From: OFTM10 sp964344055
GTDB taxonomy: Bacteria; Actinomycetota; Acidimicrobiia; Acidimicrobiales; Aldehydirespiratoraceae
NCBI GenBank assembly: GCA_964344055.1
Contig: CAYFLT010000007.1
Span: forward strand, 1 to 64,000
Reading direction: 5' to 3'
DNA length: 64,000 nt
The notes under the pieces are model-generated. The model was not told the DNA's origin. It did no database searches and saw only the letters and a list, made by a program, of their open reading frames with translations. Within the stretch, counting starts at the first letter, position 1, and every line of letters begins with the position of its first letter. Shown piece by piece: positions 41,895 through 50,364 of the stretch. A program made the translations under genes and the position numbers.

Positions 41895-42917
41895 ACCCCG
41901 CTCCTACACGGTGTCTGTGCCGCCATGTGCTCGCCGTTCGACGACACCGGTGAACACCTCGACGAGGGCCGCCTGCGCGACCACATCGAGAGCCTGATCG
42001 ACGCTGGTGTCCACGCCTTGGTGCTGTGTGCCGGCACCGGTGAGTTCGCCTTCCTGTCCGAGGAGGAGAAGGACCGCATCATCGGGCTCGGCTGTGAGAT
42101 CGTGGATGGCCGCATCCCCGTGATCGCCCAGACCTCGGCCATCACGACCACCGACGCCATCGGGCGCACCCGCAAGGCGGCGGATCAGGGTGCATCCGCG
42201 GCGATGGTCCTGCCGCCGTATTTCGAGGGCCCATTCGAGCGGGGAGTGCTTTTCCACTACGAGAAGCTGGCCCAGGCGATCGACATCCCGATCGTGCTCT
42301 ACAACATCCCGGTCAACAGCGGTTTCGACATCCACCCCGACCTGTATCGCCAGCTGATGGCGATCGAGAACATCGAGTACATCAAGGACTCGACCGGCGA
42401 CCTCATCCGGCTCCAGAAGCTCATCGGGATCGGCGGACACGTCCTCGCCGGTGCCGATCCTCTCGCCCCGTTCGCTGCGATGTCGGGTGCGGCCGGATGG
42501 ATCTGGGGTGCCGCCAACGTGATGCCCCACGAATGTGTCCAGCTCTGGGATCTCGTCCAGAAGGGCGACCACCAGGGAGCGCTCGACCTCTGGGCGAAGA
42601 TGCTTCCGGCGAACATGTTCTTCTGGGAAAACAACGTCGACGCCGAGTACAACTCGGCGGTCAAGACCGCCACGAACATGGTGGGCCGCCCGGTCGGCCC
42701 GTGCCGCCGGCCGGTGATGCCCATGACCCGGCAGGGTCGGGTGGCTCTGCAGACCGCCCTGTCGACGCTGCCGGTCAACGGGACGAATCGGGACACGCTG
42801 GTGTTCCGAGAATGGGACGACGAGCGCGACTGGCTCGTCCAGATGACCCACACCTCGGGTGTGAGTAGAGCGAACCCCTCCGGCGGAGCCGGAGCGAACG
42901 AAAGGCCGAACCCGTGA
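41895..42917 (+). CDS. DapA (dihydrodipicolinate synthase) family lyase, start lost in gap
   Basis: Class I aldolase-type TIM barrel, 340 visible residues; the start codon and a few residues lie in the 10-N gap at 41885-41894. From the first visible residue (TPLLHGVCAAMCSPFDD) the catalytic tyrosine is Y136 (IVLYNIPVNSG) and the Schiff-base lysine K164 (YIKDSTGD). The substrate loop is CAGTGEF rather than GTTGE, so it is probably a 2-oxo-acid lyase or dehydratase of this family and not a lysine biosynthesis enzyme. The last 20 residues read through a small palindrome flanked by direct repeats. Its stop overlaps the aldehyde dehydrogenase GTG. Confidence 0.9.
   Translation, partial: TPLLHGVCAAMCSPFDDTGEHLDEGRLRDHIESLIDAGVHALVLCAGTGEFAFLSEEEKDRIIGLGCEIVDGRIPVIAQTSAITTTDAIGRTRKAADQGASAAMVLPPYFEGPFERGVLFHYEKLAQAIDIPIVLYNIPVNSGFDIHPDLYRQLMAIENIEYIKDSTGDLIRLQKLIGIGGHVLAGADPLAPFAAMSGAAGWIWGAANVMPHECVQLWDLVQKGDHQGALDLWAKMLPANMFFWENNVDAEYNSAVKTATNMVGRPVGPCRRPVMPMTRQGRVALQTALSTLPVNGTNRDTLVFREWDDERDWLVQMTHTSGVSRANPSGGAGANERPNP
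42868..42899. repeat. small palindrome flanked by 8-bp direct repeats, in 3' end of DapA-like gene
   Basis: GAGCGAAC occurs at 42868-42875 and 42892-42899. Between and overlapping them is a hairpin CTCCGGC-GGA-GCCGGAG (42878-42894). The element encodes the unusual C-terminus of the DapA-like protein and sits just before the next start codon. It looks like a miniature palindromic insertion; it may also act as an mRNA structure. Confidence 0.45.
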
Positions 42918-44407
42918 CGCTCACCTTCGATCCGGCGGCGCTCGCCGCGTCCGTGACGCCGCCGACGCGCATGATGATCGGTGGCCGCTCGGTCGAGTCT
43001 GCGAGTGGTTCCACCTTTGCCACCTTCAATCCCGCCACCGGTGCCGAGCTCGCCCAGGTCGCCGAAGGTGCCCGGGAAGACATGGACCGGGCGGTGGCCG
43101 CCGCACGCGACGCGTTCGACAACGGCCCGTGGGGACGAATGGCCCCGGCCGATCGCCGCAACCTGCTCAAGCGGTTCGCCCTGCTGATCGAGGCCCACAG
43201 CGACGAACTCGCCGTGATGGAGACCCTGGAGGCGGGCAAGCCGATCTTCGACACGTCGACCATCGACCTTCCCGAGACGGTGGCCTGTCTGATGTGGCAC
43301 GCGGAGCTCGCTGACAAGGTCTACGACCTGGCCAGCCCTTCGGGTCCAGGCGTGGTGTCCACCATCGTCCGTGAGCCGATCGGTGTGGTCGGCGCGGTGC
43401 TGCCCTGGAACTACCCGCTGATGATGGCGGCGTGGAAGATCGGGCCGGCGCTCGCCGCCGGCAACACCATGGTGCTCAAGCCGGCCGAGCAGACATCGAT
43501 GTCCACGATCCGGATCGCCGAACTGGCCACGGAAGCCGGTCTGCCCGATGGGGTGATCAATGTGGTGCCGGGCTTCGGGGAGACCGTGGGGGCAGCGCTC
43601 GGGCTGCATCCCGACGTCGACTGTGTGGGCTTCACCGGCTCCACCGAGGTGGGTCGCATGTTCCTGCGCTACGCCGCCGACTCCAACCTCAAGCGGGTCC
43701 TGCTCGAGTGCGGAGGCAAGTCGCCCATGGTCGTGATGGCCGATGCCGAGGATCTCGACAAGGTGGCCGCGAACGCCTGTGAGTCGATCTTCTGGAACGC
43801 GGGACAGAACTGCTCCAGCAACAGCCGGCTGATCCTCCACGAGTCGATCGCTGAGGAGGTCATGGTCCGCATCGATGAGGCGATGCACGAGTGGGTGCTC
43901 GGCGATCCGCTCGACCCGGAGACCCGCATGGGAGCGATCATCGAGCCGGCCCACCTCGACAAGATCCTCGCCAACATCGACAAGGCGAAAGAGGAGGGCG
44001 CCGCCGTCCGATGTGGCGGCAACCGCACCCGTGAGGACACGGGTGGCTGGTTCGTCGAGCCGACGATCTTCGAGGGGGTCATGCCCGAGATGACGGTGGC
44101 TCGGGACGAGGTCTTCGGTCCGGTCCTGTCGGTGTCGACGTTCGCCCACGCGGACGAGGGGATCGTGATGGCCAACGACACCGACTACGGATTGCACGCC
44201 TCGGTGTTCACCAGCAACGTGCGCAGTGCTCACCTGGCGAGCCGCATGATCCGTGCCGGGACCGTCTCGGTGAACTGCTACAGCGAGGGCGACATGACCA
44301 CCCCGTTTGGTGGGTACGGCCTGTCCGGGTTCGGCGGTCGCGACAACGGCGTCCACGCCCACGAGCAATACACCGAAACCAAGACGATCTGGCTCGACCT
44401 GAGCTGA
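42914..44407 (+). CDS. NAD(P)-dependent aldehyde dehydrogenase
   Basis: 497-residue aldehyde dehydrogenase with E265 (LLECGGKSP) and the nucleophile C300 (WNAGQNCSSNSR), plus LPWNYPLMMAAWKIGPALAAGN and TGSTEVGR of the cofactor domain. The sequence resembles betaine-aldehyde and gamma-glutamylaminobutyraldehyde dehydrogenases (BetB/PuuC group). GTG 42914 overlaps the previous stop. It would oxidise the aldehyde made by the DAO-type oxidase or by the DapA-like lyase. Confidence 0.94.
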   Translation: MTLTFDPAALAASVTPPTRMMIGGRSVESASGSTFATFNPATGAELAQVAEGAREDMDRAVAAARDAFDNGPWGRMAPADRRNLLKRFALLIEAHSDELAVMETLEAGKPIFDTSTIDLPETVACLMWHAELADKVYDLASPSGPGVVSTIVREPIGVVGAVLPWNYPLMMAAWKIGPALAAGNTMVLKPAEQTSMSTIRIAELATEAGLPDGVINVVPGFGETVGAALGLHPDVDCVGFTGSTEVGRMFLRYAADSNLKRVLLECGGKSPMVVMADAEDLDKVAANACESIFWNAGQNCSSNSRLILHESIAEEVMVRIDEAMHEWVLGDPLDPETRMGAIIEPAHLDKILANIDKAKEEGAAVRCGGNRTREDTGGWFVEPTIFEGVMPEMTVARDEVFGPVLSVSTFAHADEGIVMANDTDYGLHASVFTSNVRSAHLASRMIRAGTVSVNCYSEGDMTTPFGGYGLSGFGGRDNGVHAHEQYTETKTIWLDLS

Positions 44408-44471
44408 TGACCGACCTACCTCGACAGATTCGGTACCTGGAACCGGGTCTGTCTCACCTCCCTTCGAGCTG

Positions 44472-45788
44472 ATGACCGCAGTATCGATTCTTCCCGCCTA
44501 CGACCGGCAGAACGGGTGGCTCGAGATCCTCGGGCCGCAACCTGATCCGGTCGTGCTCGACGGTGACCTCCACGCCGACCACGTGGTGATCGGCGCGGGC
44601 TACGGCGGGCTGGCCGCCGCGAGGCGGCTCGCCGAGTTGGACCCCGACGCCTCGGTCGTCGTGCTCGAGGCGGATCGCCTCGGCAACAACGCCGCGGGGC
44701 GCTGCTCGGGGTTCATCATCGATCACGCCCACAACATCCGGGCCAAGGGGTTCGCCGACGACACCGACAACGCCCGACGTCAGATCGCACTCAACCGCGC
44801 GGGGGTCGATTGGCTCGACGAGATCGTGCACCGCGAAGGAATCCAGTGCGATTGGCGTCGCGAGGGCAAGATCCACGCTGCGGCGTCCGAGAAGGGTGAG
44901 AAGACCCTGATGGGGTTCGCGGCGTCGCTCGATGCGGTCGACGAGGACTACCACCTCTACGACGGCGCAGAATGCACTCGTCGGTTCGGAACCGGCTTCT
45001 ACCGACTCGGGCTACACGCGCCGCACAGCGTGCTGGTCAATCCGGCCGAGTTGGTGATCGGCCTGAGCCGCACGATGCCCGAGAACGTGCAGGTCTTCGA
45101 GTCGAGCATGGTCACCGACTTCAGCCTCGGTCCGCCCCACACGCTGCGGACCGGCCGTGGCAGCGTTCGGACACCGTCGCTGGTGCTCGCCGCCAACGGC
45201 TTCGGAGAGGGCTTCGGCTTCTTCCGCAACCGACTCATCCCGCTGATCACCTGGGGGTCGATGACCCGGCCCTTGACCGACGCCGAGGTCGAGGCCCTGG
45301 GAGGCGACGAGAACTACGCGATCATCCCGGCCCATCCGGCCGGCACCACCGTGCGGCGCCGACCCGACCGGCGGATCCTGATCCGCAACCAGTACACCTT
45401 CAGCCGTCGCAGCAACATCACCCGGGGGCTCGAGGCGGTGAAGCGGGTGCACGAGAGGTCCTTCCGGAACCGCTACCCGATGCTGCCCGACGTCGAGTTC
45501 GAGTACTCCTGGGGCGGCGCGCTCAGCCTGAGCCGCAATGGTGCCGGCGTGTGCGGGAGGGTGGCCGATGGGGTGTGGGCGACGATGGTGTACCAGGGCA
45601 CCGGCATGGCCAAGGGGACCATCTCCGGCAAGTACCTGGCGGAGCACATGATGGGCCAGACCGATCCGCTCATGGACTTGCTAACGGCGGGGGAAGGACC
45701 GAGTCGCAACTTCCCCGACCCCTTCAACCGTTGGGGCGTACGGTTGAACGCACGCTGGCGTCGTCGCCAGGCCGGAATCGAGGAGTAG
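44472..45788 (+). CDS. FAD-dependent amine/amino-acid oxidase (DAO family)
   Basis: 438-residue flavoprotein with an ADP-binding motif HVVIGAGYGGLAAARRLAE, the second motif region RCSGFIIDHAHN and the C-terminal SWGGALSLSRNG and YQGTGMAKGTISGK that contact FAD. It resembles the gamma-glutamylputrescine oxidase/sarcosine oxidase branch of the DAO family, which deaminates or N-dealkylates amines to aldehydes. It lies 64 bp after the aldehyde dehydrogenase and 4 bp before the next SDR, so it is part of the operon. It could oxidise the partly demethylated product of the MttB-like step. Confidence 0.92.
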   Translation: MTAVSILPAYDRQNGWLEILGPQPDPVVLDGDLHADHVVIGAGYGGLAAARRLAELDPDASVVVLEADRLGNNAAGRCSGFIIDHAHNIRAKGFADDTDNARRQIALNRAGVDWLDEIVHREGIQCDWRREGKIHAAASEKGEKTLMGFAASLDAVDEDYHLYDGAECTRRFGTGFYRLGLHAPHSVLVNPAELVIGLSRTMPENVQVFESSMVTDFSLGPPHTLRTGRGSVRTPSLVLAANGFGEGFGFFRNRLIPLITWGSMTRPLTDAEVEALGGDENYAIIPAHPAGTTVRRRPDRRILIRNQYTFSRRSNITRGLEAVKRVHERSFRNRYPMLPDVEFEYSWGGALSLSRNGAGVCGRVADGVWATMVYQGTGMAKGTISGKYLAEHMMGQTDPLMDLLTAGEGPSRNFPDPFNRWGVRLNARWRRRQAGIEE

Positions 45789-45792
45789 CGCC

Positions 45793-46569
45793 TTGGGGGA
45801 TCTGACAGTCGATCTACGCGGCAAGGTCGCGGTCGTCTCCGGAGGATCGTCCGGAATGGGCGCCGCCATCGCCGAGCGGCTCACCACCTCCGGAGCCGCA
45901 GCGATCGTCGGTGGCCGCGACCCCGACCGAACCGCCGCGGTGGTCGATCGGATCACGTCCACCGGGGGGATCGCTGTTCCCTGTCTTGGGGACGTGGCCG
46001 ATTCGGCCGAGGCCGGATCGCTCATCGCGGCAGCTGCCGACTCCTTCGGTGGGGTCGACATCGTCGTCAACGCGGCCGGTGTGATCCATCGGGCGGACGC
46101 GCTCGGCACGTCCGATGACGACTGGCACCGGATCATGTCGATCAATGTCGACGGCACCTTCTTTCTCTCCCGGGCGGCGGTCCCGGCGTTGAGATCTCGG
46201 GGTGGGGGAGTGATCGTCAACATCTCGTCGACCTGTGGACTGGTCGGGTCGGCGGGGCTCGCCGCCTACTGCGCATCGAAGGGAGCGGTCACCAACCTCA
46301 CCCGGGCCATGGCGCTCGACCACGCGGCCGAGGGCATCCGGATCAACGCCATCTGTCCGGGCTCGGTCGACACCCCGATGCTGAGCAGTGCGCGGCCACC
46401 GAACGCCGACATCGCCGCGGTGTACGAGGCGAACCGGGCCGACATCCCCGAGGGCCGCATACCGGACGCCTCCGAGATTGCGGATCTGGTGCTGTTTCTC
46501 TGCTCGGACGCCAGCCGCCACATCAACGGAGCCAACCTGTCGCTCGACGGTGGGTACACCGCACAGTGA
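45793..46569 (+). CDS. SDR-family oxidoreductase
   Basis: 258-residue classical SDR. The cofactor motif SGGSSGMG follows VAVVS, the NAAG motif is in VVNAAGVIHRAD, and the active site is SSTCGLVGSAGLAAYCASKG. The end (LCSDASRHINGANLSLDGGYTAQ) is typical of 3-oxoacyl-reductase-like SDRs. TTG 45793 is 4 bases after the oxidase stop, and its own stop overlaps the GTG of the next SDR. The reaction is unknown but belongs to the same pathway. Confidence 0.91.
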   Translation: MGDLTVDLRGKVAVVSGGSSGMGAAIAERLTTSGAAAIVGGRDPDRTAAVVDRITSTGGIAVPCLGDVADSAEAGSLIAAAADSFGGVDIVVNAAGVIHRADALGTSDDDWHRIMSINVDGTFFLSRAAVPALRSRGGGVIVNISSTCGLVGSAGLAAYCASKGAVTNLTRAMALDHAAEGIRINAICPGSVDTPMLSSARPPNADIAAVYEANRADIPEGRIPDASEIADLVLFLCSDASRHINGANLSLDGGYTAQ

Positions 46570-47321
46570 CCGACTCCTCGCCCCCGACCGTTGTGGTCAC
46601 CGGTGCGGCCCAGGGGATCGGCCGCGCCATCGCGGACCGCTTCGCTGCGGACGGGGCGGACGTCGTCATCGGCGACCTACGCGACCCTGGGGACCTCGGA
46701 CCGGGGCAACGCTGGCATGAGCTCGACGTGACCTCGGAGGACTCCGCGACCTCGTTCGCGTCCGAGTGCGGTCCATCGATCTCCGTACTGGTCAACAACG
46801 CCGGGATCATGTTCGAGGCCTCGATCGAGGCGCAGACCGTCGAGCAGTGGGATCAGGCCATGGCCGTGAACCTCCGAGGTCCTTGGATGATGACGAAGGT
46901 GCTGCTTCCGGCCCTGCGGGCGGCGGGCGGCGCCGTGGTCAACATCGGCTCCATCGAAGGGATCGGCTCCAACCCGCTCCACACGGCCTACTCAGCCTCG
47001 AAGGGCGGTGTGCACGGGCTCACCGCGGCGATGGCGGTGGACCTCGGACCGATGGGAATCCGCTGCAATGCGGTGGCTCCGGGTTGGATCGACACCGCAC
47101 TCAACCGGGCCTACATCGATCGGCTGCCGGACCGTGATCAGGCGCTGGCCGAACTCGGCACCCTCCACCCGGTCGGCCACGTCGGCGACCCCGCCGACGT
47201 GGCTGCCGCAGTGGCCTTCCTCGCCGGCGACGACGCTCGATTCGTGTCCGGTCAGGTGCTCGTGGTCGACGGTGCCCGAACCAGCAAGCTCAGCCTCCCG
47301 CCCAGCCTTTCGCCCGACTAG
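46566..47321 (+). CDS. SDR-family oxidoreductase
   Basis: 251-residue classical SDR. It has TGAAQGIGRAIADRF, the acidic residue after strand 2 (VIGDLRDPGD) that favours NAD, NNAG, and the active site SIEGIGSNPLHTAYSASKGG. The end DDARFVSGQVLVVDGA is typical. GTG 46566 overlaps the previous stop. Last gene of the LysR-MttB operon. Two consecutive SDRs, not close to each other in sequence, suggest two successive alcohol/ketone steps or two stereospecificities. Confidence 0.91.
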   Translation: MTDSSPPTVVVTGAAQGIGRAIADRFAADGADVVIGDLRDPGDLGPGQRWHELDVTSEDSATSFASECGPSISVLVNNAGIMFEASIEAQTVEQWDQAMAVNLRGPWMMTKVLLPALRAAGGAVVNIGSIEGIGSNPLHTAYSASKGGVHGLTAAMAVDLGPMGIRCNAVAPGWIDTALNRAYIDRLPDRDQALAELGTLHPVGHVGDPADVAAAVAFLAGDDARFVSGQVLVVDGARTSKLSLPPSLSPD

Positions 47322-47410
47322 GCGCGCGATCGCTCCGTGGCACTGTCCCGGTCGCTGACTGTTCGGGAGATGGGGCGTATCTTCCGGACAAATCCTCGAC
47401 TTATGCTGTA

Positions 47411-47426
47411 AGGGACCTAGTTCCCT
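47411..47426. promoter_or_regulatory. palindrome upstream of the nitrate respiration supercluster
   Basis: AGGGA-CCTAGT-TCCCT (47411-47426) is a 5-bp inverted repeat with a near-symmetric centre. It lies 27 bp before the first gene of the supercluster and just after a TATGCT that could be a -10 element. It is a candidate operator for the whole 15-kb unit; the cognate regulator is unknown. Confidence 0.45.
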
Positions 47427-47453
47427 ACTTCACAAGCGGGGTCCGGGTGGAGG

Positions 47454-47804
47454 ATGGGCAACGTGCCTGCGCTTCTCGGAATCCCGAACGTGGTCGCCGC
47501 AACAATCGCCGCAGTCGTGCTGGCGATTCTGGCGAGACGACGGGTGTTCGGCACCAATGACCGCCTGTCCACCTCNNNNNNNNNNNNNNNNNNNNNNNNN
47601 TTGGACGCGTGGCTCAAGCGTGTCGTCATCGTCGTATTCGTGGTGTTCCTCGCGGTGTACCTGCCCTCCTGGGTGATGACGACTTCGACGGTCACCGACC
47701 TCGATCGCAACGCCCAGGACCTGATCGGAACGGCCGTGTGGGGGGCCGGCTTCCTCGGATGCCTCATCGCTCTCTGGTATGGCCACCGGAGGGGACGGGT
47801 GTAG
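47454..47804 (+). CDS. small membrane protein of unknown function (25-N gap inside)
   Basis: About 116 residues with three predicted membrane helices (VVAATIAAVVLAILARRR; VVIVVFVVFLAVYLPSW; GTAVWGAGFLGCLIALWYG). A 25-N gap at 47576-47600 lies in the first loop; the frame appears to continue but may do so by chance. I see no cofactor ligands. It opens the supercluster and its stop overlaps the GTG of the FAD/Fe-S oxidoreductase by one base, so it may be a membrane anchor or accessory subunit of that complex. Confidence 0.65.
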   Translation: MGNVPALLGIPNVVAATIAAVVLAILARRRVFGTNDRLSTXXXXXXXXXLDAWLKRVVIVVFVVFLAVYLPSWVMTTSTVTDLDRNAQDLIGTAVWGAGFLGCLIALWYGHRRGRV

Positions 47805-49597
47805 TGGCCTCCGAGCGGGCGGACACACTTGCCTACTTCGACGAGAACATCCCGTGTCTCGCCGCGTGCCCGGTGCACACCAACGCCGGGATGTACGTCG
47901 CCGCCATCGCCGACGGCGACGATGAACTCGCCTACCTGACCGCTCGGATGCCAAACCCGTTCGCCTCGGTGTGCGGGCGGGTGTGTGCGGCGCCCTGTGA
48001 GGACGCGTGTCGCCGCGGCGAGATCGACGAGCCGATCGCCATTCGAGCCCTGAAGCGCTACATCACCGAGCAATTCGGACCGGAGGCCGGCGACGGCACG
48101 CTCTGGGACCAGGTCGCGGCGCCGCCTGCGGTCGAGCGCTCCGAGAGCATCGGCATCGTCGGCGGGGGACCGGCCGGTCTCGCCTGCGCCCACGACCTTC
48201 GCCGGTGGGGCTACCAGGTCACGCTCTACGAAGCCACCGAGAAGCTCGGTGGCGCCATGTGGCTGGGCATCCCTGAATACCGACTCGACCGCGACGTGCT
48301 CGCCAAGGACGTCGCCGCCATCGTCGACCTCGGCGTCGACGTGCAGTACGAGACCCGCCTCGGTGAGGACGTCACCTTCGACGAGCTGCGGGACCGACAC
48401 GACGCACTCTTCCTCGCGATCGGCGCCACCCTGGGCCGCGGGCTCGACATCGACGGGGCCGACGCCGACGGCGTGTTCAAGGCCATCGAGTTCCTCATCA
48501 ACATGAACCGCGGCTTCAGCGTCGACGTCGGCGAGAAGGTGATCGTCGTCGGCGGTGGTGACGTCGCCATGGACGCGGCCCGCACCGCCCTGAGAGCAGC
48601 GGACTACGACGACCGCCGTGACGGCGAACGGGGCTCCATGACCGAAGCGATCGACGTCGCCCGGTCGGCTGCGCGGGCCGGCGCCCGAGAGATCACCGTC
48701 GTGTCACTCGAATCCCGCGAGGAGATGCCGGCCCACGACTTCGAGATCGAGGAAGCCGAGCACGAGGGCATCTCTTTCATCCCCCGTCGGGGTCCCGCGA
48801 GCATCAAGGTCGAGGACGGTCAGGTCACCGGTCTCGAGACCGTCGGAGTCACCCGAGTGTTCGACGAGGACCATCGTTTCAGTCCCGAGTTCTACGATTC
48901 CGATCGTCGAACGCTCGACGCCGACACCGTGATCCTCGCCATCGGCCAGGCCATCGACCTCGATGCTCTTGGCGAGTCGGGCCCCGAGATCAGCCCCCGC
49001 CGCACCATCCAGGCCGATGACCACACCGGCGCCACGTCGATGCCCTTCGTCTGGGCCGGTGGTGACGCCGCCAAGGGGCCCCGGACCCTGATCGCCGCGG
49101 TGGCCGACGGTCGACGCACCGCAGCCGACATCCACGTCGCCTTCGGCGGCGAACTCGAGACCGACCGGCCCGGCCGAATGGTGCGGATGCGCCAATTCCA
49201 CCGCCTCGAGGACCACTACGACCGGGGGGCGCGGGTCGAGGTTCCCACCCTGGAGACCGGCCGGCGCATGGGTCTGNNNNNNNNNNTGGCCGAGGTCGAG
49301 ACCGGCTTCACCCCCGAGCAGGCCCAGTGTGAAGCGAACCGCTGCCTGCGTTGCTTCGCCAACATCATGCTCGACATCGAACGCTGCGTTCTCTGCGCCC
49401 TGTGCTCCGACGTCTGTCCGCTCGATCTGATCTCTCTGGTGCCGTCCGAGGAGGTCGACCCCGACCGTCCCGGCGGCACCGCCCTACTGCTCGACGAGAC
49501 CGCCTGCATCCGCTGCGGGCTCTGCATCGAGCGTTGTCCCCCCGACGCCCTGTCCATGGGTGTGTGGTCCGGAATCGGAGTGCCCGTATGTCTCTAA
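47804..49597 (+). CDS. GltD-like FAD/NAD(P) oxidoreductase fused to a 2x[4Fe-4S] ferredoxin domain
   Basis: 597-residue modular flavoprotein. Residues 18-69 hold the Fe-S cysteines of glutamate-synthase small-subunit proteins (CLAAC; CGRVCAAPCEDAC). The FAD motif GIVGGGPAGLACAH is at 117-130, and the NAD(P) motif VIVVGGGDVAMDAARTAL near 245. A C-terminal domain carries two complete CxxCxxCxxxCP clusters (CVLCALCSDVCP; CIRCGLCIERCP). A 10-N gap lies near residue 492. It has no glutamate synthase partner; instead it overlaps cytochrome b by 10 bases. It likely moves electrons between NAD(P)H, ferredoxin and the membrane cytochrome complex. Direction is not known. Confidence 0.9.
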   Translation: MASERADTLAYFDENIPCLAACPVHTNAGMYVAAIADGDDELAYLTARMPNPFASVCGRVCAAPCEDACRRGEIDEPIAIRALKRYITEQFGPEAGDGTLWDQVAAPPAVERSESIGIVGGGPAGLACAHDLRRWGYQVTLYEATEKLGGAMWLGIPEYRLDRDVLAKDVAAIVDLGVDVQYETRLGEDVTFDELRDRHDALFLAIGATLGRGLDIDGADADGVFKAIEFLINMNRGFSVDVGEKVIVVGGGDVAMDAARTALRAADYDDRRDGERGSMTEAIDVARSAARAGAREITVVSLESREEMPAHDFEIEEAEHEGISFIPRRGPASIKVEDGQVTGLETVGVTRVFDEDHRFSPEFYDSDRRTLDADTVILAIGQAIDLDALGESGPEISPRRTIQADDHTGATSMPFVWAGGDAAKGPRTLIAAVADGRRTAADIHVAFGGELETDRPGRMVRMRQFHRLEDHYDRGARVEVPTLETGRRMGLXXXXAEVETGFTPEQAQCEANRCLRCFANIMLDIERCVLCALCSDVCPLDLISLVPSEEVDPDRPGGTALLLDETACIRCGLCIERCPPDALSMGVWSGIGVPVCL

Positions 49598-50364
49598 CCG
49601 ACACCTCGTCCAATGCGGTGAGCCGTCTACGGCGCAGCCCCGTGGGTCGATCCATCTTCCGGAGCCCGCCCCGGGTCACGCCAAGGGACCGGGCGGCCGG
49701 CCACTGGTCGAACTTCCTGCTGCACATCTACCCGGTGAAGATCCGGCGTCAGGAACTCTCCTTCAAGTACTCGTGGTACCTCGGGGTCGTCTCCACTGCC
49801 CTCTTCGGATCACTGGTGGTGTCGGGCATCTACCTGATGTTCTTCTACGTCCCATCCCCCGACCAGGCGTACACGAACATCCAGACGATCCAGACCGAGG
49901 TCACCTTCGGCCAGTACGTCCGCAACGTGCACCGCTGGTCGGCCCACCTGATGGTGCTGGCGGTGGCGATGCACATGGCGAAGGTCTTCTACCGGGGCGC
50001 CTACAAGCCACCTCGCCAGTTCAACTGGGTCATCGGCGTGATGCTGCTGGTGCTCACCCTGCTCATGTCGTTCACCGGCTACCTCCTGCCGTGGGACCAG
50101 CTCGCCTTCTGGGCGGTCACCGTCGGCACCGAGATGGCTTCCTACGTCCCGCTCATCGGCGGCGACGTTCAGGAGATGCTGCTCGGCGGCTCGGTGGTCG
50201 GGGCCTCCACCCTCCTGCGCTTCTACGTCCTCCACGTGGCCGTGCTTCCCGCCCTGATCGTCTTCGTCCTGATGATCCACCTCTGGCGCTGGCGCAAGGA
50301 CGCGATGTTGGATCTCGCCACCAGTGGCGACGGGCTCGATCTCGAAGGGAGTGGCGATGACTGA
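49588..50364 (+). CDS. cytochrome b (N-terminal, b6-like) of a bc-type quinol oxidoreductase
   Basis: 258-residue four-helix cytochrome b. Haem ligand pairs are H115/H129 (HRWSAHLMVLAVAMH) and H216/H231 (LHVAVLPALIVFVLMIH). The 14-residue spacing of the second pair is the cytochrome b6 type. The conserved YLLPWDQLAFWAVTVGTEM loop follows. It forms the quinol-oxidising core with the next two genes. It overlaps its neighbours on both sides (10 and 8 bases), so the complex is translated as a unit. Confidence 0.95.
   Translation: MSLTDTSSNAVSRLRRSPVGRSIFRSPPRVTPRDRAAGHWSNFLLHIYPVKIRRQELSFKYSWYLGVVSTALFGSLVVSGIYLMFFYVPSPDQAYTNIQTIQTEVTFGQYVRNVHRWSAHLMVLAVAMHMAKVFYRGAYKPPRQFNWVIGVMLLVLTLLMSFTGYLLPWDQLAFWAVTVGTEMASYVPLIGGDVQEMLLGGSVVGASTLLRFYVLHVAVLPALIVFVLMIHLWRWRKDAMLDLATSGDGLDLEGSGDD

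Noticed and set aside
47804..49597. Glutamate synthase small subunit
   Set aside because: The C-terminal ferredoxin domain and the overlap with cytochrome b, with no gltB nearby, make a role in glutamate synthesis unlikely.
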